Positions 1-7,517 of a stretch of 9,843 nucleotides of DNA are shown here, piece by piece. Numbering within the stretch: the first letter of the stretch is position 1; each line of letters starts with the position of its first letter. A program made the position numbers and the translations under genes. The notes below the pieces were generated by a model. That model was not told the origin of the DNA. It saw only the letters and a program-made list of their open reading frames with translations, and made no database searches. The stretch comes from Muribaculaceae bacterium (GTDB lineage Bacteria; Bacteroidota; Bacteroidia; Bacteroidales; Muribaculaceae), in the NCBI GenBank assembly GCA_017619255.1, contig JAFZSS010000260.1, positions 1-9,843 on the forward strand, in the 5' to 3' direction.

Positions 1-870
1 AATGAGTTGTTGCGCAAGGTCCGCAAGATTGAAATCAAGACCAAGGGCCTGTCGCAGAACATATTTGCCGGCGAGTACCACTCGGCCTTCAAGGGCAGGG
101 GTATGACCTTCAGCGAGGTGCGCGAGTACCAGTATGGTGACGATGTGCGCGACATCGACTGGAATGTCACGGCCCGCTACAACCGCCCATATGTGAAGGT
201 CTATGAGGAGGAACGCGAGCTCACGGTGATGTTGCTCGTTGATGTGAGTGGCAGCAAGGACTTTGGTGCCGTGGGTGTCGCCAAACGCGAGATGATGGCC
301 GAGATAGGCGCCACCATCGCGTTCTCGGCAATCCAGAATAACGACAAGGTGGGCGTCATCTTCTTCAGCGACAAGATTGAGAAATTCATCCCGCCCAAGA
401 AAGGCCGCAAACACATCCTGCTCGTCATCCGCGAGTTGCTGAATTTCCAGCCCGAAAGCACCGGCACCGACATCAATATGGCCCTGGAATACATGACCGA
501 TGCCTTGAAGAAGCGCTGCACCACCTTCCTGGTGAGCGACTTCATCGATGAGCACGACTACAGCAAGTCACTCTCCATCGCCAACCACAAACACGACATC
601 ATCGCCGTGCAGGTCTATGACAAACGCGAGGCACAGCTGCCCAAGGTGGGACTGATGCGCATGCGTGATGCTGAACGAGGCACCATGCGGTGGGTGAACA
701 CAAGCAGCAAACGCGTACGCGATTCCTATGCCCGCTGGTGGTATAACCAGCAGCAGACGGTCAATGGCACACTGCAGCGCTGCAATGTTGACCTGGCGAC
801 TGTGGCAACCGATGAAGACTATGTCAGCGCCCTGATGAGCCTGTTCAAGAATCGAAGTGTGAGGAGTTGA
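1..870 (+). CDS. DUF58 domain protein of the bat locus (5' end outside window)
   Basis: This is a cytoplasmic DUF58 protein, the soluble VWA-like member of MoxR/bat loci, usually encoded between the MoxR ATPase gene and the membrane-anchored Bat proteins. The reading frame is open to the first base of the window (codons Asn, Glu, Leu, Leu). Family members normally begin with a few residues before this point, so the true start is very probably just upstream; a TTG at 7 is the only in-window initiator and I do not favour it. The DUF58 signature is clear: FKGRGMTFSEVREY, then GDDVRDIDWNVTAR (about 88-180). A VWA-type metal-binding motif DVSGS follows at 241-255, with a second motif STGTD near 457-471 and LVSDF near 529-543. 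There is no signal peptide or membrane helix. It ends 63 bases before the next gene, and that gap holds a repeat array. Its exact biochemical role is unknown; scaffolding with the MoxR ATPase is inferred from the family. Confidence 0.93.
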   Translation, partial: NELLRKVRKIEIKTKGLSQNIFAGEYHSAFKGRGMTFSEVREYQYGDDVRDIDWNVTARYNRPYVKVYEEERELTVMLLVDVSGSKDFGAVGVAKREMMAEIGATIAFSAIQNNDKVGVIFFSDKIEKFIPPKKGRKHILLVIRELLNFQPESTGTDINMALEYMTDALKKRCTTFLVSDFIDEHDYSKSLSIANHKHDIIAVQVYDKREAQLPKVGLMRMRDAERGTMRWVNTSSKRVRDSYARWWYNQQQTVNGTLQRCNVDLATVATDEDYVSALMSLFKNRSVRS

Positions 871-876
871 TATTAA

Positions 877-928
877 TTAGGAGTTAGGAATTGGATTCCG
901 CCATCTAGGGACTAGAAACTAAAAACTA
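877..928 (+). repeat. Heptamer repeat array, copy 1
   Basis: The gap between the DUF58 gene and the next gene contains 7-base units: TTAGGAG at 877-883 and TTAGGAA at 884-890, then a 14-base degenerate stretch, then CTAGGGA at 905-911, CTAGAAA at 912-918 and CTAAAAA at 919-925, ending in CTA. The last full unit stops 8 bases before the ATG at 934. The same units in the same order recur at 2897-2930, 7466-7517 and, inverted, at 8551-8610. The 17 bases at 912-928 match 8551-8567 exactly in reverse complement. Confidence 0.85.
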
Positions 929-933
929 CAATA

Positions 934-1890
934 ATGTCACAGACATTGAGACATATCACATTAGCCGCTACCCTGCTGCTGGCAACCGTGTCTACGGCAT
1001 GGGGAGGCAATGTCACCTTCAAGGCAAAGCTGGACAGCGCCACCCTGCTCATGGGCAAGACCACTGCATTGCATCTGGAAATCACCCAAGACAAAAACGC
1101 TCGAGGATTCTTCCCCGGCGAGCAGTTGGACACCCTCAGCGCCATGATTGAAATTGCCGAACGGCCCGCCGCCGACACGACCGACCTAGGCAACAACCGC
1201 ATCCAGATCAACCGTGACCTCATCATCCAGAGTTTTGACTCGGGCATGTGGGTCATCAAGCCCATCCCCTATGTGGTCAGTGGTGACACGGCATACTGCA
1301 ACCAGCTCTCGCTCAAGGTGCTGCCCGTTGATGTGAGCAAGATGAAGGACATTAACGACATCAAACCCGTCGAGGCTATACCGTTCAACCTGCTGGATTG
1401 GCTGCCTGACTACTGGTGGGCTTGGCTGTTGGGTCTGTTGCTCATTCTGGCCGCCATCTGGGCCTATCACAAGTACTACAAGAAAGGTGTCAACCCGTTG
1501 AAGCCTGTCAAGAAGCGGTTGCCGCCCTATGAGGAGGCCATGATCAATCTGCAGAACCTCAAGGCCGCGCAATTGTGGCAGCAAGGCAAAGAGAAGGAGT
1601 ATTTCACAGGATTGACCGATATCCTGCGCGTCTATATCGACCGTCGCTTCGGCATCAATGCCGTGGAAATGACTTCGACACAAATCATCGACACGCTGAA
1701 GAAAAACGAGGAGACCAAGGCTGTGAACGAGCAACTGGAGATGATTCTCGAAGTCGCCGATATCGTGAAATTTGCTAAGGTCAGACCTCTGGCCGACGAT
1801 AACGAGGTCGCCTTCCAGCGTGCGGTGAATTTCGTCGAAGAAACGCGTCCTATAGAACAACCCGAAAAGAAAGAGGAGGAGAAGATATGA
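934..1890 (+). CDS. Unnamed Bat-locus membrane protein with a BatD-like cytoplasmic tail (DUF4381-like)
   Basis: This is the protein usually found between the DUF58 gene and batA in Bacteroidales; I know no settled gene name for it. Residues 1-25 form a signal peptide (hydrophobic LAATLLLATVSTAWG). Residues 26-155 are a probably beta-rich exported region. Residues 160-179 (WWAWLLGLLLILAAIWAYHK) form one membrane helix followed by a Lys-rich stretch, so the C-terminus faces the cytosol. Residues 196-303 are a helical domain. Within it YFTGLTDILRVYIDRRFGI and KFAKVRPLADDNE line up with FYAEMLNALWGYMSDKLSI and EFAQYAPELASDD in the BatD tail, so I read the two as paralogues. It ends in an acidic/basic tail (EKKEEEKI). 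Its stop overlaps the batA start (ATGA), implying translational coupling. Partnership with the VWA proteins in the membrane is inferred from this coupling and from conserved gene order. Confidence 0.88.
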   Translation: MSQTLRHITLAATLLLATVSTAWGGNVTFKAKLDSATLLMGKTTALHLEITQDKNARGFFPGEQLDTLSAMIEIAERPAADTTDLGNNRIQINRDLIIQSFDSGMWVIKPIPYVVSGDTAYCNQLSLKVLPVDVSKMKDINDIKPVEAIPFNLLDWLPDYWWAWLLGLLLILAAIWAYHKYYKKGVNPLKPVKKRLPPYEEAMINLQNLKAAQLWQQGKEKEYFTGLTDILRVYIDRRFGINAVEMTSTQIIDTLKKNEETKAVNEQLEMILEVADIVKFAKVRPLADDNEVAFQRAVNFVEETRPIEQPEKKEEEKI

Positions 1891-2882
1891 TGAACCTTGC
1901 TCATCCAGGATGGTTGTGGCTGCTGCCCGTGCTGATGATACCGCTCATCGCATGGTACATCTATAGTCAAGACAAGAACGAGCCCGAAATGAATGTGTCG
2001 TCAACGCGCGCGTTCGACAATATGGGCACAAGTTGGAAGGTGTGGCTCAAGCATTTCTCGTTCGCCCTCAAACTTGGTGCACTGGCATGCCTTGTCATCA
2101 TCCTGTGCCGCCCGCAGACCAAGGACAGCTGGTCCACCAGTGATGTGGAAGGTACCGACATCGTTATCGCCCTTGATGTGTCCACCAGTATGCTTGCTAA
2201 GGATTTTTCTCCCAACCGCTTTGAGAGTGCCAAGAAGGTGGCGACACAGTTTGTCAGCGGCCGTGACCATGATAACATCGGTCTGGTGCTGTTTGCCGGT
2301 GAGAGTTTTACTCAGGTACCCATGACGATGGACAATGCCACGCTGGTCAATGCCATCGGGCAGACTGAAATCGGTGCTCTCGAGGACGGCACCGCCATCG
2401 GTGACGGCATTGCCACTGCCATCAACCGCATCCGCGACGGCAAAGCCAAGAGCAAAAGCATCATCCTGCTCACCGATGGCTCCAATAACACCGGTGTAGT
2501 CGCACCCAACACTGCCGCCGACATTGCCCGCAAATACGGCATCAAGATTTACACCATCGGCGTGGGGAGCAATGGCAGCGCCGATTATCCTGTTGCCATT
2601 GACTATGCCGGCAACATCCAGTATCAGCGCATGCCTGTGGTCATTGACGAGGCCACATTGAAGAACATTGCTGCCGCCACTGGCGGCAAGTACTTCCGCG
2701 CCACCTCAGGCAGCGTGCTACAGAGCATCTTCCAGGAGATTGACAAACTAGAAAAGACCCACATGGATGTGCAGCGCTTCTCCCACACCGAGGACCGTTA
2801 CGAGCCGTGGGCTCTGCTTTTGCTGGGTCTGTTGCTGCTGAGCCTGCTGTTGGACTACACATTACTCAGGCACATCCCGTGA
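1887..2882 (+). CDS. batA: BatA, membrane-anchored VWA protein
   Basis: BatA is an inner-membrane von Willebrand factor A domain protein of the aerotolerance complex. At 331 aa it has the usual family length. Two N-terminal membrane helices (about 8-26 and 56-75), the first preceded by the family signature NLAHPGWLWLL, are followed by the VWA domain (about 90-290), and a third helix (about 306-324) closes the protein. The metal-ion-dependent adhesion site is intact: DVSTS at 97-101, the GTAIGDG threonine at 169, and TDG with Asp197. The ATG at 1887 overlaps the preceding stop by four bases. A second in-frame ATG at 1890 follows at once, so the start could be either. A purine-rich AGGAGG lies at 1874-1879, but it also encodes the Glu-rich tail of the upstream protein, so it may not have been selected as a ribosome-binding site. 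The name rests on domain architecture and on order relative to batB-E. Confidence 0.95.
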   Translation: MMNLAHPGWLWLLPVLMIPLIAWYIYSQDKNEPEMNVSSTRAFDNMGTSWKVWLKHFSFALKLGALACLVIILCRPQTKDSWSTSDVEGTDIVIALDVSTSMLAKDFSPNRFESAKKVATQFVSGRDHDNIGLVLFAGESFTQVPMTMDNATLVNAIGQTEIGALEDGTAIGDGIATAINRIRDGKAKSKSIILLTDGSNNTGVVAPNTAADIARKYGIKIYTIGVGSNGSADYPVAIDYAGNIQYQRMPVVIDEATLKNIAAATGGKYFRATSGSVLQSIFQEIDKLEKTHMDVQRFSHTEDRYEPWALLLLGLLLLSLLLDYTLLRHIP

Positions 2883-2896
2883 ATTGCAACCAAAAA

Positions 2897-2930
2897 TTAA
2901 GGACTAGGGACTAAGGACTAAAAACTAAAT
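2897..2930 (+). repeat. Heptamer repeat array, copy 2
   Basis: The batA-batB gap contains consecutive 7-base units: TTAAGGA (2897-2903), CTAGGGA (2904-2910), CTAAGGA (2911-2917) and CTAAAAA (2918-2924), then CTAAAT, which runs straight into the batB ATG at 2931. Positions 2904-2920 match 8565-8581 exactly in reverse complement (17 bases). The TTAGGAR half seen in copies 1 and 3 is missing here. Confidence 0.88.
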
Positions 2931-4004
2931 ATGATCAATTTTGCTCATCCACAATATTTCTACCTGCTGCTCCTACTTCCCGCGCTGGTGCTGCTGTTCC
3001 TGTGGAACCGCCGCGACCGCCGCAAGCGGTTGCAGCGTTACGGCAGAGCCTCATCTATCGAGCCGTTGATGCCCGAGGTGTCACGCTACAAGCCATGGAT
3101 ACGCCTTGTGCTGGAACTGCTGTTGCTCACGATGGTTATCGTGGTGCTTGCACGCCCCCGCGCCGGTGCCAGCAAGGGAGTGACTACCAAGGTACACGGC
3201 ATTGAGGTGATGGTTGCCATCGATGTGTCCAACTCAATGAACGCCTCCAGCACCGACAACCCTCAGGATGTGAGCCGCCTGCAGCGTTCCAAGATGATAT
3301 TGGAGAAACTCGTTGACCGCCTGGATAACAATAAGGTAGGGCTCATCGTGTTTGCAGGCAATGCCTACATGCAGATGCCCATGACGAGCGATGCCGCCTC
3401 GGCCAAGTTGTTCCTTAACGGTATCAACACCAATATGGCACCCACCCAGGGCACCGCCATCGGCGCAGCCATCAACATGGCACTCAACGGCTTCTCTCAG
3501 AGCAAGAAATCGCAAAAAGCCATCATCATTATCACTGATGGCGAGAACTTTGAGGACGACGCTGTCGAAGCCGCCCAGAATGCCGCCAAAATGGGTGTTC
3601 AGGTCGATGTCATCGGCGTGGGTTCCACCACGGGCGCTCCCATCCCCATGGATGGCGGCTACCTCACCGACAACAACGGTGAACCCGTCACCACTTACCT
3701 CAACGAGAAGATGGCCCAGCAGATTGCCGATGCCGGCAAGGGCGTCTATATCTCGGGAACGGCCTCGGATGCCGTCTCTACGCTGCAGGAGACGCTCGAC
3801 AAACTCGCCAAAAGTGACCTGGCCGCAGTGACCTATACCCAGCATGACGAGCAATTCCCCGTATTTGCCACATTGGCACTGCTCCTACTGTTAGGGCTGC
3901 TGCTGTTGCTCGAGCGCAAGAACCCGTGGCTCAAGAAATACAATTTCTTCACTAAAGACCAAAAAGAGAACTCCGTTAACAATGAGACGATTAAAGATAA
4001 GTAA
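2931..4004 (+). CDS. batB: BatB, membrane-anchored VWA protein
   Basis: BatB is the second inner-membrane VWA protein of the locus and a paralogue of BatA: both begin with an N-F/L-AHP signature and share the layout of two membrane helices, VWA domain and one membrane helix. Helices lie at about 8-24, 57-74 and 311-327. The VWA metal site is complete: DVSNS at 98-102, GTAIGAA with Thr175, and TDGENFEDD with Asp203. The last 30 residues (from about 328) are a charged, Asn/Lys-rich cytoplasmic tail. The length of 357 aa is usual for the family. The start directly follows a repeat array, and the 3' end overlaps the longest batC frame by 23 bases, so batB and batC are probably coupled. BatA and BatB are thought to act together, possibly as a heteromer; that is family-based inference. 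Confidence 0.95.
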   Translation: MINFAHPQYFYLLLLLPALVLLFLWNRRDRRKRLQRYGRASSIEPLMPEVSRYKPWIRLVLELLLLTMVIVVLARPRAGASKGVTTKVHGIEVMVAIDVSNSMNASSTDNPQDVSRLQRSKMILEKLVDRLDNNKVGLIVFAGNAYMQMPMTSDAASAKLFLNGINTNMAPTQGTAIGAAINMALNGFSQSKKSQKAIIIITDGENFEDDAVEAAQNAAKMGVQVDVIGVGSTTGAPIPMDGGYLTDNNGEPVTTYLNEKMAQQIADAGKGVYISGTASDAVSTLQETLDKLAKSDLAAVTYTQHDEQFPVFATLALLLLLGLLLLLERKNPWLKKYNFFTKDQKENSVNNETIKDK

Positions 4005-4824
4005 AATGATAAGCGCCAGTAGATTGCTTCTCCTGTCGCTCGTCGCTATGTTGTCATTGGGAACGACAGCCATTGCCCAAACCAAGGCCTCCAAGATGAC
4101 CAAGCAGGAACGCGTGCACCTGCGCAATGGCAACCAACTTTACGAGAAAAAACGCTATGCCGAGGCTGAGGCCGAGTACAAGAAGGCCCTGCAAGCCAAC
4201 CCTACAAGCGAAAAAGCGCAGTTCAACCTGGCCACTGCACTCATGCGGCAGGGTAACATCACAGCCAGCAAGGATGATAAGAACAACCCGATAAACCAAG
4301 CCGAGGAACTGCTCACCAACTTGGCCAAAGGCGCGCAAGACAAGCAACTGCGCGGCAAGGCATGCTATGACTTGGGCAATATCGCCTACGGTCGCCAGCA
4401 GTATGACCAAGCCATCGACTTCTACAAGCATGCCCTGCGCTGTAACCCTGACGATGACCAGGCTCGTCAAAACCTGCGTCTCGCCCAGCTCAAAAAGCAG
4501 CAACAAGACCAGAACAAAGACAAGAACAAGGATAACAAGGACAATCAAGACCAAAACAAGGATCATAATAAAGACAAAAATCAGGACAATAACAAAGATC
4601 AAAACAAAGACAAGCAAGACCAGAATAAGGACAATCAGAACCAAGATAAGCAGAATCAGGATAAGCAAAACCAGGATAAACAACAGGGCGGCATGAGCCA
4701 ACAGAACGCAGAACAAGTGCTCAAGGCCATGCAGGACCGCGAGCGCGCTACCCAGCAGCGTATCAACGCGCAACAGGCTCAGCAACAACGGCATGAGCGC
4801 CAGCGCACCAACAAGAAATGGTAG
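3982..4824 (+). CDS. batC: BatC, TPR protein with long Lys/Asn/Asp/Gln tract
   Basis: BatC is an exported or periplasmic tetratricopeptide-repeat protein of the Bat complex. Residues 1-32 make a signal peptide (basic RRLKISK, then LLLLSLVAMLSLG, then AIAQ before the mature part). TPR-like units lie at about 43-76 (GNQLYEKKRYAEAEAEYKKAL, ANP) and 124-157 (ACYDLGNIAYGRQQYDQAID, NPDD). Residues 171-235 are an extreme low-complexity tract of K, Q, N and D. A conserved-looking C-terminal tail (AEQVLKAMQDRERATQQRI, ending in KKW) follows, as is typical of BatC. The start is ambiguous. ATG 3982 overlaps the batB end, whereas in-frame ATG 4006 (Met9) begins one base after the batB stop and still leaves a full signal peptide. 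TPRs suggest protein-protein contacts; partners are unknown. Confidence 0.92.
   Translation: MRRLKISKMISASRLLLLSLVAMLSLGTTAIAQTKASKMTKQERVHLRNGNQLYEKKRYAEAEAEYKKALQANPTSEKAQFNLATALMRQGNITASKDDKNNPINQAEELLTNLAKGAQDKQLRGKACYDLGNIAYGRQQYDQAIDFYKHALRCNPDDDQARQNLRLAQLKKQQQDQNKDKNKDNKDNQDQNKDHNKDKNQDNNKDQNKDKQDQNKDNQNQDKQNQDKQNQDKQQGGMSQQNAEQVLKAMQDRERATQQRINAQQAQQQRHERQRTNKKW
4636..4680 (+). repeat. Three tandem 15-base units in the batC low-complexity tract
   Basis: Three in-frame 15-base units (4636-4650, 4651-4665, 4666-4680) each encode QNQDK with only a few base differences. They lie inside a wider A-rich, T-poor stretch (about 4495-4690) that encodes irregular K/N/D/Q repeats. Unit gain or loss by replication slippage would keep the frame open. 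Confidence 0.8.
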
Positions 4825-4865
4825 TTTCCCTTCCTGATTTTTTAAATCTATAGTCTTAACAATCA

Positions 4866-6689
4866 ATGAAGCGAATCATCAACATAGCCATCCTGATCTT
4901 GACCACCGTGATGGCGGCACAGGCGGCGACATTTACTGTCGAGGCCCCGTCAAGGGTGGTTGAGGGCAACAAATTCAATGTCACTTTTGTGCTCGCCAAC
5001 GGTGAGGGCAGCAACTTCACCCCTCCTGAGGTGAACGGTGCCAAACTCCTCTATGGTCCCAGCGTGTCACACAGCTACAGCTCTTCCTGGGTCAACGGCA
5101 AGACGAGCAAAAGCTCAAGCGAGGAGTACACGATGACTTACAAGGCGACCCAATCGGGCAAATGCCACATCGGCCCCGCTTCAATCGTGGCTGGAGGCAA
5201 ACACATGTCAACCAAAGCCGTGACCATCGAGGTTTTGCCTGCCGGCAGCAGCCAACCCTCACAGCAACCACAACGCACTCCCGGAGCGGCCACACCCTAT
5301 AGTGACCCGATGACCCAGAGTGCCGGAAAAGAAGTCACGGGCAATGACCTGTTCGTGCGCATCGAATTGAACAAGCAGCATGTATATGAACAGCAGGCGG
5401 TCGTTTGCAACATTAAGCTCTACACCAAGTACCAGATTTCGGAGTTCATACCGACGATACAGCCCTCGTTTGACGGTTTCCTTATCGAGGAAATCCCTGT
5501 TCAAGCAGCGCTGAACAAGGTGGAAACCCTTAACGGGCATCAATACTATGTCGCCACGCTCAAGAGGTGCATCCTCTATCCGCAGCAAAGCGGCAAACTG
5601 AAAATTACATCTGGAACCTATGATGTGGGAGTGGTGCAGTTCGATACTTATCAAAGCATCTTCGGCACGATTTCCAACCCAGTCGAAAAGAAACTGAAAC
5701 TGGAAAACCACAGCGAGACAGTAACCATCCTGCCACTGCCTGAGCCCAAGCCGACATCATTTACCGGAGCGGTGGGCAAGTTCAATGTCACCACCGAGCT
5801 CAAGCCCGCCACGGGGTTTAAGACCTACAGCGCCGCGACCTGCCGCTATATCATCAGCGGAACGGGCAATATCAAGTACATCAAGGCTCCAGAGGTAAAC
5901 TTCCCCGAACAGTTTGATGTCTATGACCCCAAGACTGATGCCCAAGTCAACGACGGTGCAGGCGACATGAGCGGCAAAGTTGTGGTAGACTACACTTTCA
6001 TTCCGCAATATGCGGGCGAATTTGACATTCCAGCGACAGAGTTCTCCTACTTTGATCCCGAGACAGGCAAGTATGTGACGCTGAATGTTCCCTCACACCA
6101 CCTGTCAGTGGCTAAGGGCGAGGGCCAGCCCAGCAACCACTACCGGATGAAGAACATGGACATCCGCCCCATCAAGAGCGGTGATCTGGGGTTGAAGAAA
6201 TCCCACAGTTACATCGTGGACCACTGGACCTACTGGCTGTGGTTCCTGCTGCCGTTGTTGGCTATGGTAGCCCTGCTGCTCTATTACCGCAAGCAACTCA
6301 AGGAGCGTGCCGATGTGCGCCGCATGCGTTCCAAACGCGCCAGCAAGGTGGCACAGCGCCGCCTGAAAGCCGCCCGTAGCTTTGCCTCGCGTAGCGACCG
6401 CAACGGCTTCTATGCCGAGATGCTCAACGCCCTGTGGGGCTACATGAGCGACAAACTGTCGATTCCCGTAAGCGAGTTGAGCAAGGACAACATCAATGCC
6501 GAGCTGGAACAGTACGGCATCGACGAACAGTTGCGCCAGGAGTCGATAGCGCTGATTGATAAGTGCGAGTTCGCCCAATACGCCCCTGAGCTGGCATCCG
6601 ACGACATGAATGCCGTGCTCGACGAGGCTGCTGGCATCATCGACCGTCTGGAGAGTGTTAAACGCAAGAAAACCATCGCAGAGTCATGA
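4866..6689 (+). CDS. batD: BatD family protein
   Basis: BatD is the large exported, membrane-anchored member of the locus. At 607 aa it has the usual family length. Residues 1-20 are a signal peptide (RIINIAILILTTVMAAQA). Residues 21-445 form a long, probably multi-domain beta-sandwich ectodomain that starts with the family-typical FTVEAPSRVVEGNKFNVTF; a Ser/Pro/Gln-rich linker at 127-142 may separate two ectodomain parts. Residues 455-474 (TYWLWFLLPLLAMVALLLYY) form one membrane helix. A very basic segment (475-506) and a helical cytoplasmic domain (about 508-597) follow, the latter resembling the tail of the product of 934-1890. The gene starts 41 bases after batC, in a gap with no array and no recognisable promoter. 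Its stop overlaps the batE start (ATGA). The ectodomain could bind an envelope client or the BatC/BatE TPRs, which is inference. Confidence 0.94.
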   Translation: MKRIINIAILILTTVMAAQAATFTVEAPSRVVEGNKFNVTFVLANGEGSNFTPPEVNGAKLLYGPSVSHSYSSSWVNGKTSKSSSEEYTMTYKATQSGKCHIGPASIVAGGKHMSTKAVTIEVLPAGSSQPSQQPQRTPGAATPYSDPMTQSAGKEVTGNDLFVRIELNKQHVYEQQAVVCNIKLYTKYQISEFIPTIQPSFDGFLIEEIPVQAALNKVETLNGHQYYVATLKRCILYPQQSGKLKITSGTYDVGVVQFDTYQSIFGTISNPVEKKLKLENHSETVTILPLPEPKPTSFTGAVGKFNVTTELKPATGFKTYSAATCRYIISGTGNIKYIKAPEVNFPEQFDVYDPKTDAQVNDGAGDMSGKVVVDYTFIPQYAGEFDIPATEFSYFDPETGKYVTLNVPSHHLSVAKGEGQPSNHYRMKNMDIRPIKSGDLGLKKSHSYIVDHWTYWLWFLLPLLAMVALLLYYRKQLKERADVRRMRSKRASKVAQRRLKAARSFASRSDRNGFYAEMLNALWGYMSDKLSIPVSELSKDNINAELEQYGIDEQLRQESIALIDKCEFAQYAPELASDDMNAVLDEAAGIIDRLESVKRKKTIAES

Positions 6690-7456
6690 AACAAGTCATC
6701 ATCACCATACTGTTAACCGTGTTGGCATTGCCTCTCGTGGCGAATAACGCCAACATCGACAAGGCCAACCAAGCCTATAAACAGGAGCTATACAACGAAG
6801 CGCTGAAACTCTATCTGCAGGAGGCTGAGAAGACCGGTGTGTCGTCGTCGCTGTATTGCAACATCGGCGACACCTATTACCGCCTGAAGGATAATGTCCA
6901 TGCCGTGCTCTATTACGAGCGTGCCCTGCTGCTTGACCCGTCGAACAGCGACGCGCGATTTAACCTGGAGTTTGTGCGCAGCAAGATGCAGTTGCCCGAT
7001 GATGCCGGTGACTCGTGGTTCAGCAACTGGGTTGACCAGACGGTGAGCCGTCTGTCGAGCAACATGTGGGCCATCATTGCCATCGTGACATTCCTGCTCT
7101 TCCTGGCTGGCGTGGCAATCTATCTGTTCCTTGACAATGTGCTGATGCGCAAAATCGGTTTCTTCGGTGGAGCACTGATGCTTGTGGCTTGCATACTTGC
7201 CAACCTGGCCGCTTTTCATGTCCATGACAAGGCGACCAGCGGCAACGGTGCCATCATCATGCCCGAGTCGGTTATCTTGAGCACCGCTCCCCGCGAGCCC
7301 CGCGACAAAGAGGAAGAAGCCTTTGAACTGCAACAAGGTACCCGTGTCGAGATTGTTGACAGCATTGCCGACAAAACCAACGGCAAATGGCTGCAAGTCT
7401 CTACCGCCGGCGGCCACAAAGCCTGGCTCAAAGCCCAAGACATTGAGGTGATTTAA
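6686..7456 (+). CDS. batE: BatE, TPR and SH3-like membrane protein
   Basis: BatE is the last protein of the bat set. Residues 1-19 are a signal peptide or N-terminal anchor (VIITILLTVLALPLVA). Residues 22-90 carry two TPR-like units: KANQAYKQELYNEALKLY, then LYCNIGDTYYRLKDNVHAVL with the downstream LLLDPSNSDARFNLE. Two membrane helices follow at about 128-148 (WAIIAIVTFLLFLAGVAIYLF) and 157-176. The C-terminal part (about 189-256) looks like a bacterial SH3 domain, judging from VILSTAPREP, GTRVEIVDS, KWLQVSTAGGHKAWL and the final IEVI. This fold often binds peptides or cell-wall material. The start codon overlaps the batD stop by four bases, so translation is probably coupled. The topology would put both the TPRs and the SH3-like domain outside the cytosol. 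Length (256 aa) and domain order fit the family. Confidence 0.92.
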   Translation: MKQVIITILLTVLALPLVANNANIDKANQAYKQELYNEALKLYLQEAEKTGVSSSLYCNIGDTYYRLKDNVHAVLYYERALLLDPSNSDARFNLEFVRSKMQLPDDAGDSWFSNWVDQTVSRLSSNMWAIIAIVTFLLFLAGVAIYLFLDNVLMRKIGFFGGALMLVACILANLAAFHVHDKATSGNGAIIMPESVILSTAPREPRDKEEEAFELQQGTRVEIVDSIADKTNGKWLQVSTAGGHKAWLKAQDIEVI

Positions 7457-7465
7457 AATTTGGCA

Positions 7466-7517
7466 TTAGGAGTTAGAAATTAGGAATTAACTAGAAACTA
7501 AGGACTAAAAACTAATT
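7466..7517 (+). repeat. Heptamer repeat array, copy 3 (most complete forward copy)
   Basis: The gap between batE and the PAP2 gene is almost entirely 7-base units: TTAGGAG (7466), TTAGAAA (7473), TTAGGAA (7480), a TTAA joint (7487-7490), CTAGAAA (7491), CTAAGGA (7498) and CTAAAAA (7505), then CTAATT, ending at the ATG at 7518. The 19 bases at 7482-7500 (AGGAATTAACTAGAAACTA) recur as an exact reverse complement at 8579-8597. Confidence 0.9.

Noticed and set aside
3234..3854. 206-residue open frame on the - strand inside batB, and similar ones opposite batA, batD, batE and the Usp gene.
   Set aside because: All lie fully within well-supported VWA, BatD, TPR or Usp genes and arise from GC-rich third positions. 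None shows a recognisable domain.
4822..4865. Traces of the heptamer array (TAGTTTC at 4822-4828, TAGTCTT at 4851-4857) in the batC-batD gap.
   Set aside because: Only two unit-like words, one overlapping the batC stop and 29 bases apart, so out of the 7-base register. Too weak to call a fifth copy.
4054..4866. Long - strand open frame opposite batC with runs of Leu/Ile/Val.
   Set aside because: It is the mirror of the batC K/N/D/Q codons, which lack T and so give no stops on the other strand. It lacks a leader and breaks the one-direction operon layout.
7454..7462. TA followed by TTTG just after the batE stop, as a possible promoter for the PAP2 gene.
   Set aside because: The spacing inside the element is three bases rather than two (TAAAATTTG), and I see no good -33 element at the right distance.
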